From Paraphysomonas bandaiensis (Eukaryota > Chrysophyceae): a stretch of 64,000 nt of DNA. The notes under the pieces were generated by a model. That model saw only the letters and a program-made list of their open reading frames with translations, searched no databases and was not told the origin of the DNA. Within the stretch, counting starts at the first letter, position 1; each line of letters starts with the position of its first letter. Made by a program: the position numbers and the translations under genes. Shown in pieces: positions 44,829-55,396 of the stretch. The stretch lies in the NCBI GenBank assembly GCA_965644295.1, contig CBFFRP010000419.1, positions 242,055 through 306,054 of the forward strand. The letters run 5' to 3'.

Positions 44829-45035
44829 GGGTAGAGGTCTATTGTAATAGCCATTGTAATATAGCCACTAAGGGCAATAAATGGCCATCGTCCTTTCAAC
44901 TGCTCTTATACTATATAGTTAATAATTGCCAATTAATTGCAATTTAATTGCAACCTTTCAGCTAGCAATTATAATTGCAATTACTAATAAGTATGACGTT
45001 CCATCATACAATTTAATTTCAATTAATTGTTACGC
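44829..45035. mobile_element. hAT-like element, right-end fragment
   Basis: Matches about 39643-39880 of the full element (TTGTAATAGCCATTGTAATA, AGGGCAATAAATGGCCATCG, CCTTTCAGCTAGCAATTA) with internal deletions, ending TTGTTACGCAG, directly fused to R1 sequence. It lies just after the LINE tail. Confidence 0.85.
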
Positions 45036-45668
45036 AGTGTTAGTTTGCCGGAGAAATATCTCCGCCGGTACTGATATTCCAGAACCCATAACACCATGAA
45101 CCATGAACCATGAAAAGGTACGAGTCCAACTTTGTCGAGAGAAGTCTTTAAGGTAACAGCCCGGATGCTTGATTTCAGTAGGCAGCCCAATATCCCTGTT
45201 GCCCTTGAGGTGGGCCCATTCCCGGATGCCTGATTATTCGTCAGGGCCCAAAGACGTCTACACAAGTGACACTTAAATTAGTGTACCTTGTACCACACAA
45301 GCATTATAAGCTACCTACGAGTGGGCAGAACAATACTTACTGACACGAGCTGACGAATATTCAGGCATCCGGGAATGGGCCCACCTCAAGGGCAACAGGG
45401 ATATTGGGCTGCCTACTGAAATCAAGCATCCGGGCTGTTACCTTAAAGACTTCTCTCGACAAAGTTGGACTCGTACCTTTTCATGGTTCATGGTTCATGG
45501 TGTTCTGGTTTCTGGGATATCAGTACCGGCGGAGATATTTCTCCAGCAAACTAACACGAGCTGCATAATATTATAATAATATACATATATATATATATCA
45601 GGACTGCGTAACAATTAATTGAATTGCAATTAAATGAAATTAAATTGCATGATGGAACATCATACTTA
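45036..45668. repeat. Large inverted repeat of R1 plus hAT end
   Basis: The left arm 45036-45245 (GTTAGTTTGCCGGAGAAATA ... GGGCCCATTCCCGGATGCC) is repeated in inverted form at 45351-45565. A spacer of about 105 bp contains AGACGTCTACACAAGTGACA and ACCACACAAGCATTATAAGC. Beyond the right arm, 45598-45668 is an inverted hAT right end (CAGGACTGCGTAACAATT), mirroring 44829-45035. Arm identity is very high. The unit matches 39.84-40.16 kb. Confidence 0.92.
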
Positions 45669-46030
45669 GTCAGTAGATATTGTTCTGCCCACTCATAGGT
45701 AACTTATTAATGCTTGTGGAGACGTCTTTGGGCCTTGACGAATAAACAGGCATCCGGGAATGAGCCCACCTCAAGGGAATTCGAGGTAATGGGCTGCCTG
45801 CTGAAGTCAAGCATCCGGGTAGTTCACCTTAAGGTTTAAGAACAGGGAGCGAGAGTGGTCGCACCTTGGTGCTTGCGGTGACGCACAAGCAGCTTTCGTA
45901 GTGCCAAATAGTGGGATATCAGATTTAAGCACTAGTTAATAATTAAATTGCTTTGCTACATTAGTTCTGACACTTACACGCCTATTACTAATATTGAAAG
46001 TCTTATTATTAGCAATATAGATACAACCAC
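45669..46030 (+). repeat. R1 copy with alternative tail
   Basis: TGTTCTGCCCACTCATAGG, AGACGTCTTTGGGCCTTGAC, GCATCCGGGAATGAGCCC, CTGAAGTCAAGCATCCGGG, GTGGTCGCACCTTGGTGC, TTGCGGTGACGCACAAGC, then the tail CTACATTAGTTCTGACACTT and ACGCCTATTACTAATATTGA. The end motif CGCCTATT..TAAT is shared by all R1 tails. Confidence 0.85.
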
Positions 46031-47440
46031 TCATCGCATGGCTCGTGCGGGTAGGCACTCGATAACGGTTCACTTGTTCATTCGCTAACACCCATGTTCT
46101 CCATCGGCCCCGCTACCTTCTTGTAAGACAGGACCATTTCTTGACGACCGCACAAACCAACCCAGCATGGTTAGTCTGTGCGTCTATGCACCAAGCAGAG
46201 CACCCCCTCACCCTGTTTGCCTATCATCCCCACAGCCCACACATCTCATTGGATGGACACAGTATTCCGCATACGGTATACCCGACTACTGTACTACTGT
46301 GTCCTACAGGATGTATACCATTCCAATACGGTGCAAATATACTGCAGTACACCACACAGCTCACTCCGTCCCATGTACCTGTCCATGTACCTGTATACCT
46401 GTACTGTTGGACACATCACCATGTACATGTACCTGTATACCTGTACTGTTGGACACATCACCGGCTCTCTCTCTGTCTGTCCAACACACTCATAGCACCG
46501 CTGCACTGTCATACACACGCACCTTACACTCTACCTCCTCCTCGAGAACCTCCAGACAAACCATCTCCCCTCCCTCCGTCTCTGACACCTTGCCGTCATC
46601 TTCCTTCCACACACACTCTATGCCTCAGCCTGTACCCCCCTGCACCAACACAGACACTAACAAGGGCAGCTGAGGACGTCCGAGTGTCTCCTCCAGACCA
46701 TCATCATCATCATCTCGTGCATAGGGCTATCAGAGTACCCGACCTTGGTAGACCTAGTTCTGTTGCGCAGTCCCAATCTCCTCAATCAGATGTTGCCTCT
46801 TTTGTACCGTCACACTCCCTCTCGACTCCCTGTTGCTGGATGACCCTCATATCCCACTCCTGTCCAGCTATACACTCTCTACCGCTGGCTAAGACAGCAA
46901 AAGAGTCGATTTCGACGCTTCTTCACAGTAGGCCATAACCTTCATCCACATACCTCTGAGCCACTTGGTACAATGCCTAAAGGAAGGCCACCAGATCGCC
47001 AATATAAGCAGGGTATAGTACTGTGTTCCCCTGGTTGCCGTGAGGTACATAAGGCAGTCCCCGATGCAAATTGCACACAATGTATGTGTAGTCTTAAGCG
47101 CTCCAGTGTTGTAGTAGTAGACTTAGATCACTGCTTTCACTTGTCATGCTGTACGTTGCACAACGTGTCCCCTACATACACATCTATCATATAGCGCCGG
47201 TGAGTCCTAGGACACACGACAATGGCGAAACTCGCAATCAACATCAAGAACGGAAGTGGTCGCACCTCGGTGCTTGCGGCGACGCACAAGCAGCTTCTGT
47301 AGCGTTAAATAGTAGGATAATGGAATTTGTGCTGATTAGTTATGGGTAGAGGTCTAACTAGTATGTCTAGCATTCAACTAGCCACTATATTGGCACAGGT
47401 TTTTAACGCCTATTGCTAAATAAAAAGACTTTCAATACAG
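46031..47440 (+). mobile_element. LINE-related 3' region: P/S/T-rich frame, PKGRPPD block and hairpin tail
   Basis: A CT-rich stretch with tandem TACCTGTATACCTGTACTG units (46380-46465) is open in several frames (Pro/Ser/Thr/His-rich). At 46973 a frame starts MPKGRPPD, followed by cysteines (CSPGC, CTQC). The sequence ends with the GTCGCACCTCGGTGCTTGCG hairpin, GTTAAATAGTAGG and the tail running to AACGCCTATTGC at 47405-47420. The same PKGRPPD-coding block followed by the hairpin tail is seen in the LINE at 44.65 kb and (mutated) at 12.18 kb, so I read this as another LINE 3' end of a different subfamily. It has no reverse transcriptase. Confidence 0.6.
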
Positions 47441-47660
47441 AAGAATATCTGCTGACTATGTTTGCGGCTCACGTTAGTTTCCCAGAGAGAATCTCACCGG
47501 TACTTATCCCCTAGAACACCACGAAAACGTGCGAGTCCGACTTTGTTGAGGGTTTCCAACTTTCTACCGTCAACAAAGTCGGACTCGCACGTTTTCGTGG
47601 TGTTCCGGGTGATAAGAAGTACCGAAGATATTGTGCGAGTCCGACTTTGTTGAAGGCGCC
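47441..47660. repeat. R1 fragment with a short, strong foldback
   Basis: ACGAAAACGTGCGAGTCCGA...CTTTGTTGA at about 47520-47552 is followed, after a loop of roughly 20 bp, by TCAACAAAGTCGGACTCGCA...CGTTTTCGTGGTGTTC at about 47570-47607. A third copy of GTGCGAGTCCGACTTTGTTG follows at 47635. These are R1 ends in opposite orientation. Confidence 0.85.
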
Positions 47661-47843
47661 TATTGCTAAATCAGACATTACTGTATTAAATTAATGTGCA
47701 ATGTTGTATTAGTACTGAAAATGTTGTAAACGATGATGGCAACTGCTAGATAATTTTCAATTTAATAATAATATGTTATTTACCGTCTTCTTCTTTAACT
47801 GAGAATTGTCTGTATACATCAGTGATATAACTAAAATAAAATT

Positions 47844-48580
47844 TCAAATCATGCACAAAACAAAAATATTGGATTTAGCGTATAGACTACGCATAATAGA
47901 GGTTAAAAATAGAAATAAAATCACAATAGTTGCTATTAAAATCATAATATCTAGCTTTACATGCTGCCTCGGCAACTGGTGTTTTCCAAGATCATCGTTA
48001 AAGGTGACTCCAATGCCAGTAGTACAACGAAGGATCCCAACTACCCTGATTGGTATATACACTCTCTTCAACATGAATAGTATGATACATCTGTTCACCG
48101 TAAAACGGATTATCAGTGCACATATATACAATATACAGCATCAACGTCCATAATGTATGTAGTCGTGTAGTAGTGATTGCTCATATTTCTGAAATCTCAC
48201 TACTTGTAGCAACGATATAGAATCTTGAGTACTATCATTCCGTGGGGCTATACGGCTATACTGTCGCAACAATCCCCCAACTCAGAATTGTTGACTTTGA
48301 AAGTTGCTTCCATGAAAGAGAAAGAGTTTTCAACAAATGACTTTTAGCAGGAAACTCACCATATAGTAGTTTGTCAGTTCTCCTGACTCAGACAGGATGT
48401 AAATTATTTTTATACATCTGCAGGGCTACGCCATATATACTCTCCCCGCCTACATCTTTGACGATTTGTGTCATGTAATTGTTATCACCAACAGAGACTT
48501 TATATATTGACTTTTTATACCAAAAGAGATGGGTAATCTAAAACATCAATTCAAGATAAATTGCAACAGTGACCACTCCT
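47844..48580 (-). other. Possible multi-exon membrane-protein gene (unresolved)
   Basis: The last stretch on the minus strand reads GVTFNDDLGKHQLPRQHVKL followed by a hydrophobic helix (DIMILIATIVILFLFLTSIM) and a stop near 47844. Upstream, coding-like pieces (LFWYKKSIYKVSVGDNNYMT, GGESIYGVAL, YILSESGELTNYYM before a GTGAGT donor at about 48357, TFKVNNSELGDCCD before a GTATAG donor) occur in order, but phases could not all be matched. The family is not recognised. It may be a real single-pass membrane protein gene or a pseudogene. Confidence 0.3.
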
Positions 48581-48610
48581 CTCTAAACGCATTAGCTAGC
48601 TTCAGATAGG

Positions 48611-49138
48611 TTGAATGAGTTTAGTGACAATGAGTATGAAGGGTCAAATAGGGCACTTTTTTGTGCAATATATATGCATCGAAAGCACGACAGGCACTGC
48701 GCATCTGCAAAGCACTCAAAAGTGAAACAGCCACATGTTGACACATGCATCTGCTTTTCACACCACCGAGAAATAATCGCTGACCTCTTACTCCAACTAT
48801 ATAATGATGGCATATACATGCTCACAAATAAAGGTCAACGACATACCACCACCAGTGACACCCCCTTGATGTATCAGCACTATCAAACATCCCATTCAGA
48901 TGGCAGAGAGCCCCACGCACAGCACCCAATCCGATCATCCTACATCTGCTTCAAGTCATATATACCCCAACACACCCCTCCATTATCAGAACACGACCAC
49001 GGCCACAGTCCACAATTACTACTAAGCACCAGACCCCAAGTACAGACACATCTCCAACTCACGCCCCTATCAATAATACAACAGCCACAGCATCCAAAAC
49101 ACACGGAGGTGCTACCCAAAGGAAGCCCCCCTGACTAA
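48611..49138 (+). other. LINE-tail-like open frame ending in PKGSPPD
   Basis: A 175-codon frame. The second half is H/P/Q/T-rich and ends EVLPKGSPPD then TGA/TAA-type stop, matching the PKGRPPD block of the LINE 3' regions at 44.65 and 46.97 kb. The first half has histidines and cysteines without a known domain. Probably a decayed LINE 3' end lacking the hairpin tail rather than a host gene. Confidence 0.35.
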
Positions 49139-49955
49139 GTACCAAGTGTTGTACTATGTGCTTGTATCATTGTACAAACAGTTTCGGAGCGGTGAAAATT
49201 AGGGGCACTCAATCAGATGTTGGAGAACATTAACTTACTGAGATAAGACTGCATAAGTAAGACCATAGTTTAAGATAGCACTGTATATATCAACCCCAGC
49301 TAGAAAACCCTTTCTTTAGTGTAGCTCACACTGCTAAAATAATCTAGAAATGCAGACACTCGAGGACGGCAGAACGCCCAATGCGAAATATCAGATAGAA
49401 AACTATGCCTGAGACTCCATACAAGGCCAAAACTCGAGAAATGCAATTGAAGTGACTGTATAAGATATGCATAGGGCACATAGAGGTGTATGGTGTTATA
49501 TTATGCAGTGTGTTGTGTACGGCTGTAGACTAGAAGCATAATTTCCTCTTACTAACGAGTTCTGTAGAAACACCTGCTTTTTGACTTCGTACTTGTAGTG
49601 TAGACTGTGTAAAAGCAACGGGGGTATTCCGTCCGTTAATTGATCTGTAGCATCCGTAACTTTCGAACGAGTACCGTATTTTTCTCGGTATACCATAGTA
49701 GGGTGGAATACCATAGTATACCGCCGTATATACTAAACTCACTCTACTTACACGACTCCATCCACATACATGTGCATCCTTTGCAATACAATAATATACA
49801 CACACACAGCACCCCATGTACAGTTTACATCAATTTCAAATTTCCCTCCTAGCAGCTAGAAGGTAGCGAACTGCTAAGCTACATAAGTACTCTTCACCCA
49901 GTGGTTTCTGCTAGTTTTTTTATGGTAGCAGCTTGAGGAAGGAGTCAGTCAGAGA
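49139..49955. other. Intergenic region upstream of the karyopherin
   Basis: No gene recognised. GTATACCATAGTA repeats occur near 49690-49725. Confidence 0.4.
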
Positions 49956-52900
49956 ATGTCTAATTTCGAACAGGTAAAAACTAGTCGTAAGCAACAGCCC
50001 TGTGTTTTTATTGTTGGCCATGTGCATTCAGGCAAAGGCTGCAATTCAAGCCTTGGGTACGAGCAGTGCACAGGAGGCTAATAAATGGTTAGTGGAGTTT
50101 GAAACCTCTACAGAAGCATGGACAGTTGCACAGATGCTTCTGTTGGAAGAAAAAGGGACGAATAACAGATTTTATGGAGCTAATATACTTTACAATAAAA
50201 TTAGGCGTGATTATTATCAGTTGCAACATAATGCACATGAGTTGAAGAAAAGTCTGGTTAATCATATTTTAAACCTCTCCCATGAGAATCCGATTGATAT
50301 ACCGGTTATTCGTCGGGTTTGCTTGGCTCTAGCTGCTCTGGCATTACAATTGAATGAACGGGGAATTGTCAATGAAATATTGGCTTGTATGGATCCTATT
50401 ATTGCTACTTCTCCGCATGTTTTACTGGATTTGTTAATGGTTCTTCCGGAGGAGTGTTACAACCGTCACATCGATGTTGATGAGGAAATTCGCCACCAGT
50501 TTTCGGACCAGCTCTCTTCATCTGCCCCCCAAGTTTTAGACTTTCTGTGCACTTTCACGTCCGGACAAAATGCTGCTAATTTACAGACGTATATTCAGCT
50601 ATTGAAATGTCTTAGCCGGTGGGTGGAGAACACTAACATCAGCCAGTGCACCTTGGCCCGCCATCCCATCTTGCAGTTTACCCTTTCTGCCTTGCGCAAC
50701 CGTGACCTCTTCGAGGAAGCAGTGGATGTTCTAGTCACTCTCTTTCGTAAGTTTTCAGGGCACGAATGTTTGGAAGATGACATGGCTTTGCCTTCGCTGC
50801 TAGTCCCTGCCGCATTGGATATTCAGGACCTTTGGAGCGATGATGAAATACGTGATAACAACCACGACGATGATGTGTGTCGCGGAATCTGTCGCGTATT
50901 CACTGAAATGATGGAATCCTACTTGTTCGTTATTACGCAGCAGTACGATATCGGTCAAGATCGGATAATGAGCCAGCTATTGAAGTGTGCGGCTTATCCA
51001 TGGGATTTTGATATTGCCCGTATTCCTTTAAAAGGATTTTATGAACTCAGCGCGCTTATCAAAAATTGCGGCCACGAGAGAGACTCGCACGTTACACGCT
51101 TTGGGCCATACTTTTGTAAATTATTGGAAATCACGGTTTTTCAAATGCGTCTTAGTGCGGTTGTTTTGAGTGGTAGTGAGAAAATGAGCACACAGGATGA
51201 ATACACCCGCGATGAGTTGAACGAAACTGTCATCGATGTTATCGATGTCATTGGGGCAAAGCGTGCGCTTGATGTAGTTCTTCAAGTATTGCAGGGGCAG
51301 ATTTCATCTGGTGGGCCTTTAGTTTCCGACCAGTGGGTGATGGTGGAGGCATGTCTCAGTTGCATAGAAGTCATTACAAGCTTTCTCAGTGTGGAGGAGA
51401 GCAAAGTTCCTCTCGCACAGATTATGCAGTTTCTCATAACTTTACCGGACGGCTTGCCTGCGCTGCTGATAGTTAGAAACAAAATAATCAGTCGATCGGC
51501 GGCTTTTCTCAATACGGATCAGACATATCTTCCGTCTCTGATGGAGCTCGTATCTACAGGTCTGCTATCCAAGACCACAGTGGCCTCTTCTGCACGCGCA
51601 GTTATGTCGCTCTTCAAAAATTGTCCGGCATCTCATGGAATTCTACAATTAGACGCTTTCTATGCGCAAATATGCGTTATGCGTGTGGAGGGAAACTTGC
51701 CGGTTGAATGTGATGTAGATATTCTTGATGGTCTCAGCTGTGTAATTTCATCAAAAGAATTCGACGGAGCTGTTCAGGCGCTGAAGCATACCATAGCCCC
51801 CCTTTTAACATCCATCCAACATGGTCTCGACGCCCACGCTTCGTCTAAAGTGATTATGGATGACTTAGAACGAATTACAGTGCTTCTTAGCAACACGAAG
51901 TGTCGTGGAATGCGAGATCAGCATCCCGTAGTGGCAGTTTTTACTGATTTGTGGCCGGTGTTGACACAAGTTATGCATGCCCATCCCACTGAAATAGTGT
52001 GTGAAAAGGTCTGTCGATGCTACAAACATTTCATGCGTAATACGGCTATCTTCTCGTTGCCGATGATGGAGTCCATGGCATCCCATGTGGTTCAACTCTT
52101 TCAAATAAAGCAGTATGCATGCTTTCTATATGTCGCATCGATTAGCATTGCCACCATTGGGGAAAGCGGATGCGACATGACCAATGATCATGCTGTTGCC
52201 TGTGGGAGCCTGCTAGTTGGGCACTTGAAGCAAACCATGTCAAACATGTTCCAAGGGATGTCCAACACTTTCTTCACACGGCACAGGAGCTTAGCAGAAT
52301 TTGAAAATAATCCTGACGTCGTGGAGGAGTATTTCTACCTTATGGCACGTGTGCTACTGGTGCTCCCAACGTTGTTTGTAAATTACCCGGAGGCTGGCCA
52401 CGTTATAGACGCTGGGATTATTGGGTTACGTCTGAAGCACAGAGAAGCGCAGAAAGGTATTCTGCTCTTTTTTGAGCGGCTAGTGCAAAGTCCCCGGGAG
52501 CTCTCGAAGCTAGTTTCATGTGATGACGCACTGGAAAAGTCGAAGCATCTGCTTGTTCGATGTATGCCAAGTTTGGTGGGAGCTTTGCTCGAGAGTCTCT
52601 CGGGTCAAATCCCTGCATATGCTCTAGACGAAAGTTATGGGTGTATATCTGATGTGCTGTGGACACTCAAGCAATTGTGTCCAGCTGAATTTAATGTGAG
52701 TTGTCCTAAAATGAATGTATCTATGCTGTTTACAGTGTTGAATGCTGCATTGGTGAATGTGCATTATACTCATGGTGGTGTGAATTAATAATGATCTATA
52801 CGTATAGGCATGTTTGGAGACGTGTCTCGGGAATCTACCGCTCGCTGCACAAGAGGAAGCTCATACCATGTCGTTTTCTCAATCTCTCTTGGAGGCACCA

Positions 52901-52972
52901 CATCAAAGAAGTTTTAGTAAAATACTTAGTGCCTTTGAAAATAAGTGCCGCAGGAGGATACAGCGGAATTGA
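49956..52972 (+). CDS. Importin-13/transportin-3-type karyopherin
   Basis: Three exons: 49956-49973 (MSNFEQ), 50032-52695 and 52808-52972; about 948 residues, the usual size for IPO13/TNPO3. The N-terminus AKAAIQALGTSSAQEANKWL, EFETSTEAWTVAQMLL and FYGANILYNKIRRDYYQL is the importin-beta/Xpo1 start that binds Ran. The rest is all-helical HEAT-like. The long second exon stays open to 52788, but the family C-terminus (ACLETCLGNLPLAAQEEAHT...SKILSAFENKCRRR) lies in exon 3 after a 112-nt intron beginning GTGAGT at 52696, so the stop is at 52970-52972. The first 18-nt exon was placed by its ATG and phase. Expected role: nuclear import or export of proteins such as SR proteins; the cargo is unknown. 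Confidence 0.9.
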
Positions 52973-53194
52973 AATTGCATTAGCGCGTAACAAGTTACGT
53001 CGTTTTACGCACAGCACCAGGGATACATTCTTCTCTGTGCCGTTTTGTTAAATAACTAAAAATATCGTCTGATTAATAGTGTCATTTCATTGCGAGATGT
53101 TTCGTCGCCAACACATAATATTTTGTCCGCGGCTTATCGTTGAAATTGCTCGTTTAATTTCTCCATCGTACAATCTATTATGACCTGGTATCCC
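52973..53194. other. 3' flank of the karyopherin gene
   Basis: Short AT-rich stretch; nothing seen. Confidence 0.5.
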
Positions 53195-53335
53195 TTATAT
53201 GAGTAGTCTTATTATTACAGTAGGCGTTAAAAACCAGCACAAACTTAGTAGCTAGATGAATGCTAGACAAACTAGTTAGACCTCTACCTGTAACTAATCA
53301 GTACACACTTCTTTTATCCTATTATTTAACGCTGT
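53195..53335 (-). repeat. R1/LINE tail fragment
   Basis: GTAGGCGTTAAAAACC, ACAAACTTAGTAGCTAG, GACCTCTACCTGTAAC and ATTATTTAACGC: the tail half of R1 without the hairpin. Confidence 0.8.
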
Positions 53336-53361
53336 TGAGTTTTGCTGTTTAAGCAATTATA

Positions 53362-53745
53362 ACGTACGTTGAGCGTACGTGAATTCGAAGGGTGTTGGCT
53401 AGTGTGTCCACTCTGGATGAGATAATTCTTATCAGTGAGGAGGAGATTGTCAATAACTAATATATTATGTCTAATTGTTGTAGAGAGGCCAAGACGTAAG
53501 ATGAGGAGTAATTGCGTTAATTCACTTTAGTGTATCAGGCTATGTCTGCTGGTATGCAGGAACTGGTGTGGCTTCGGGGGGTGTTTTGACCGAAGCGGGA
53601 CTTCGATTGTACGAACCCACTCGCGACTTAGCGTTGAAGTTGAACGATGTGGTGTGATTGATCTCAGTGACGAGGATCTTTCAGATGTGTTGTCTATGGT
53701 GAGGCTAGCTGAAACGTCAGAGTCATACATCCACCGGTTTGTCCT
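53362..53745. repeat. Duplicated segment, copy 1
   Basis: Near-identical to 54363-54768 apart from a 36-bp gap and few substitutions. The minus strand is open (SLRSITPHRSTSTLSREWVR..., about 68 codons); the product is unrecognised. Confidence 0.9.
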
Positions 53746-54362
53746 ATGAGGTTTTTGGTGGTTGCGTATCCGTCAGTTATGTCTCGTGATATGAAGGGTC
53801 TATCTACAGCATTGAATTGAGAGGGAGTGTTGAGTTTTGCCGTTGGAGCAATTAAAAGCTGTAATTCTAAGATACTGGAATTATGACGGTTACTGGAGAA
53901 TACAGTAGTGGCTAACTGTATCATGAGAAGTAATGCGAACTGAATATATATTGACCATACGAGAAGATAGTGACGATATAAGATCGTACTAGAAATGAGT
54001 GGTAGTAGAGATAACGTGATATATTGTTTATTATATTTATTGTAATCTTCCCTAATTTTATTATAAGATTTATGAGTGAATACACGTCCAATCATCCATC
54101 CAATTGTGTCGTAACTTGACATGGTAGCGGATGGTAGTTGGAAACAACTGCTGAAGTTTGACCATTGGAATGTAACTGGACAGTGAAACAGGAGTCCATA
54201 TACTACTTGTAGGGCTCGAGTGATACTGCTTTGTATAGTAGAAACATACAGCATATATAGCCTAAAAAACGGGGTTATTCATAACTTAAGAAACAATAAG
54301 ATTTATATAATTGCAATGTCTTTCCGTCAATACTCTACTATTACAAATAAATAAAGCATAAA
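53746..54362. other. Spacer between the duplicated segments
   Basis: A minus-strand frame of 186 codons (54254-53694) overlaps copy 1. It includes a hydrophobic stretch (YLLVWSIYIQFALLLMIQLA) but no recognised domain. TGTTGAGTTTTGCCGTT near 53829 also occurs (TGTTGAGTTTTGCTGTT) at 53333, before copy 1. 53855-53975 is distantly similar to 30955-31090. Confidence 0.35.
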
Positions 54363-54768
54363 TGAGCGTACGTGAATTCGAAGGGTGTTGGCTAGTGTGT
54401 CCACTCTGGATGAGATAATTCTTATCAGTGAGGAGGAGATTGTCAATAACTAATATATTATGTCTAATTGTAGAGAGGCCAAGACGTAACATGAGGAATA
54501 ATTGCGTTAATTCGCTTTAGTGTATCAGGCTATGTCTGCTGGTATGCAGGAACTGGTGTGGCTTCGGGGGGTGTTTTGACCGAAGTGGGACTTCGATTGT
54601 ACGAACCCACTCGCGACTTAGCGTTGAAGTTGAACGATGTGGTGTGATTGATCTCAGTGACGAGGATAAGAAATCATACGTGCTGATATCAGATACAGAA
54701 GATCTTTCAGATGTGTTGCCTATGGTGAGGCTAGCTGAAACGTCAGAGTCATACATCCACCAGTTTGT
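54363..54768. repeat. Duplicated segment, copy 2, with a 36-bp extra block
   Basis: Carries an additional 36 bp (TAAGAAATCATACGTGCTGA...GAAGA) absent from copy 1. The gap is a multiple of three, so the minus-strand frame stays open in both copies (12 extra codons, SVSDISTYDFLS-like). Divergence is otherwise a few percent. Confidence 0.9.
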
Positions 54769-55130
54769 ACAAACTTAGTAGCTAGATGAATGCTAGACAA
54801 ACTAGTTAGACCTCTACCTGTAACAAATCAGTACACATTTTTTTTTATTATAATATTTAACGCTACGGAAGCTGCTTGTGCGTCGCCGCAAGCACCAAGG
54901 TGCGACCACTTCCGTTCTGATTTCTTAAGGTGAGCATGATCCCGGATGCTTGACTTCAGCAGGCACTTGTATAGACGTCTTTGGGCCCTGACGAATAAAG
55001 ACAGGTATCCGGGAAGGGGCCCACCTCAAAGGCGGCCCCCACCTGAAGGGTAACCGGGGTATTGGGCTGCCTGTTGAAGTCAAGCATTCGGGATGTTCAC
55101 CTTAAGAACTCAGAGCGGAATTAAAGTATT
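54769..55130. repeat. R1 inverted pair
   Basis: 54775-54962 is R1 in minus orientation (CTTAGTAGCTAG tail, TTTAACGCTACGGAAGCTGC, GCACCAAGGTGCGACC, CCCGGATGCTTGACTTCAGC). It is followed at 54965-55125 by R1 in plus orientation (AGACGTCTTTGGGCCCTGAC, GAAGGGTAACCGGGGTATTG, GTTGAAGTCAAGCATTCGGG, GTTCACCTTAAGAACTCAGA). This is a foldback like that at 45 kb, but younger or shorter. Confidence 0.8.
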
Positions 55131-55396
55131 CTATATCAGAGTCTTATTATTAAGTATCTTAATTTCTAACATTATTACGATAGGGAAAGCCTTTATTGAC
55201 TCAGGTAGAAGGGGTCGAACCACTTCTGCACCCTCCCCTTTTCTGTGTGTTTGTACTAGTTAGTTATAGGTAGACATCCTTTCTCTTTGGCATCCTTTCT
55301 GAAGGAATGTCAGCCCACAAGTTTGATGTTTTTCTTGAGGGTTTTGACTATATGGTATACAAGGCTACCTCTGTGAGACTTGCCTCCGGAATGAGC
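55131..55396. other. Intergenic stretch
   Basis: Nothing recognised. Confidence 0.4.

Noticed and set aside
52791-53051. A separate gene in the frame starting at 52791
   Set aside because: Its shifted frame is the karyopherin C-terminal exon; the alternative frames have no domain.
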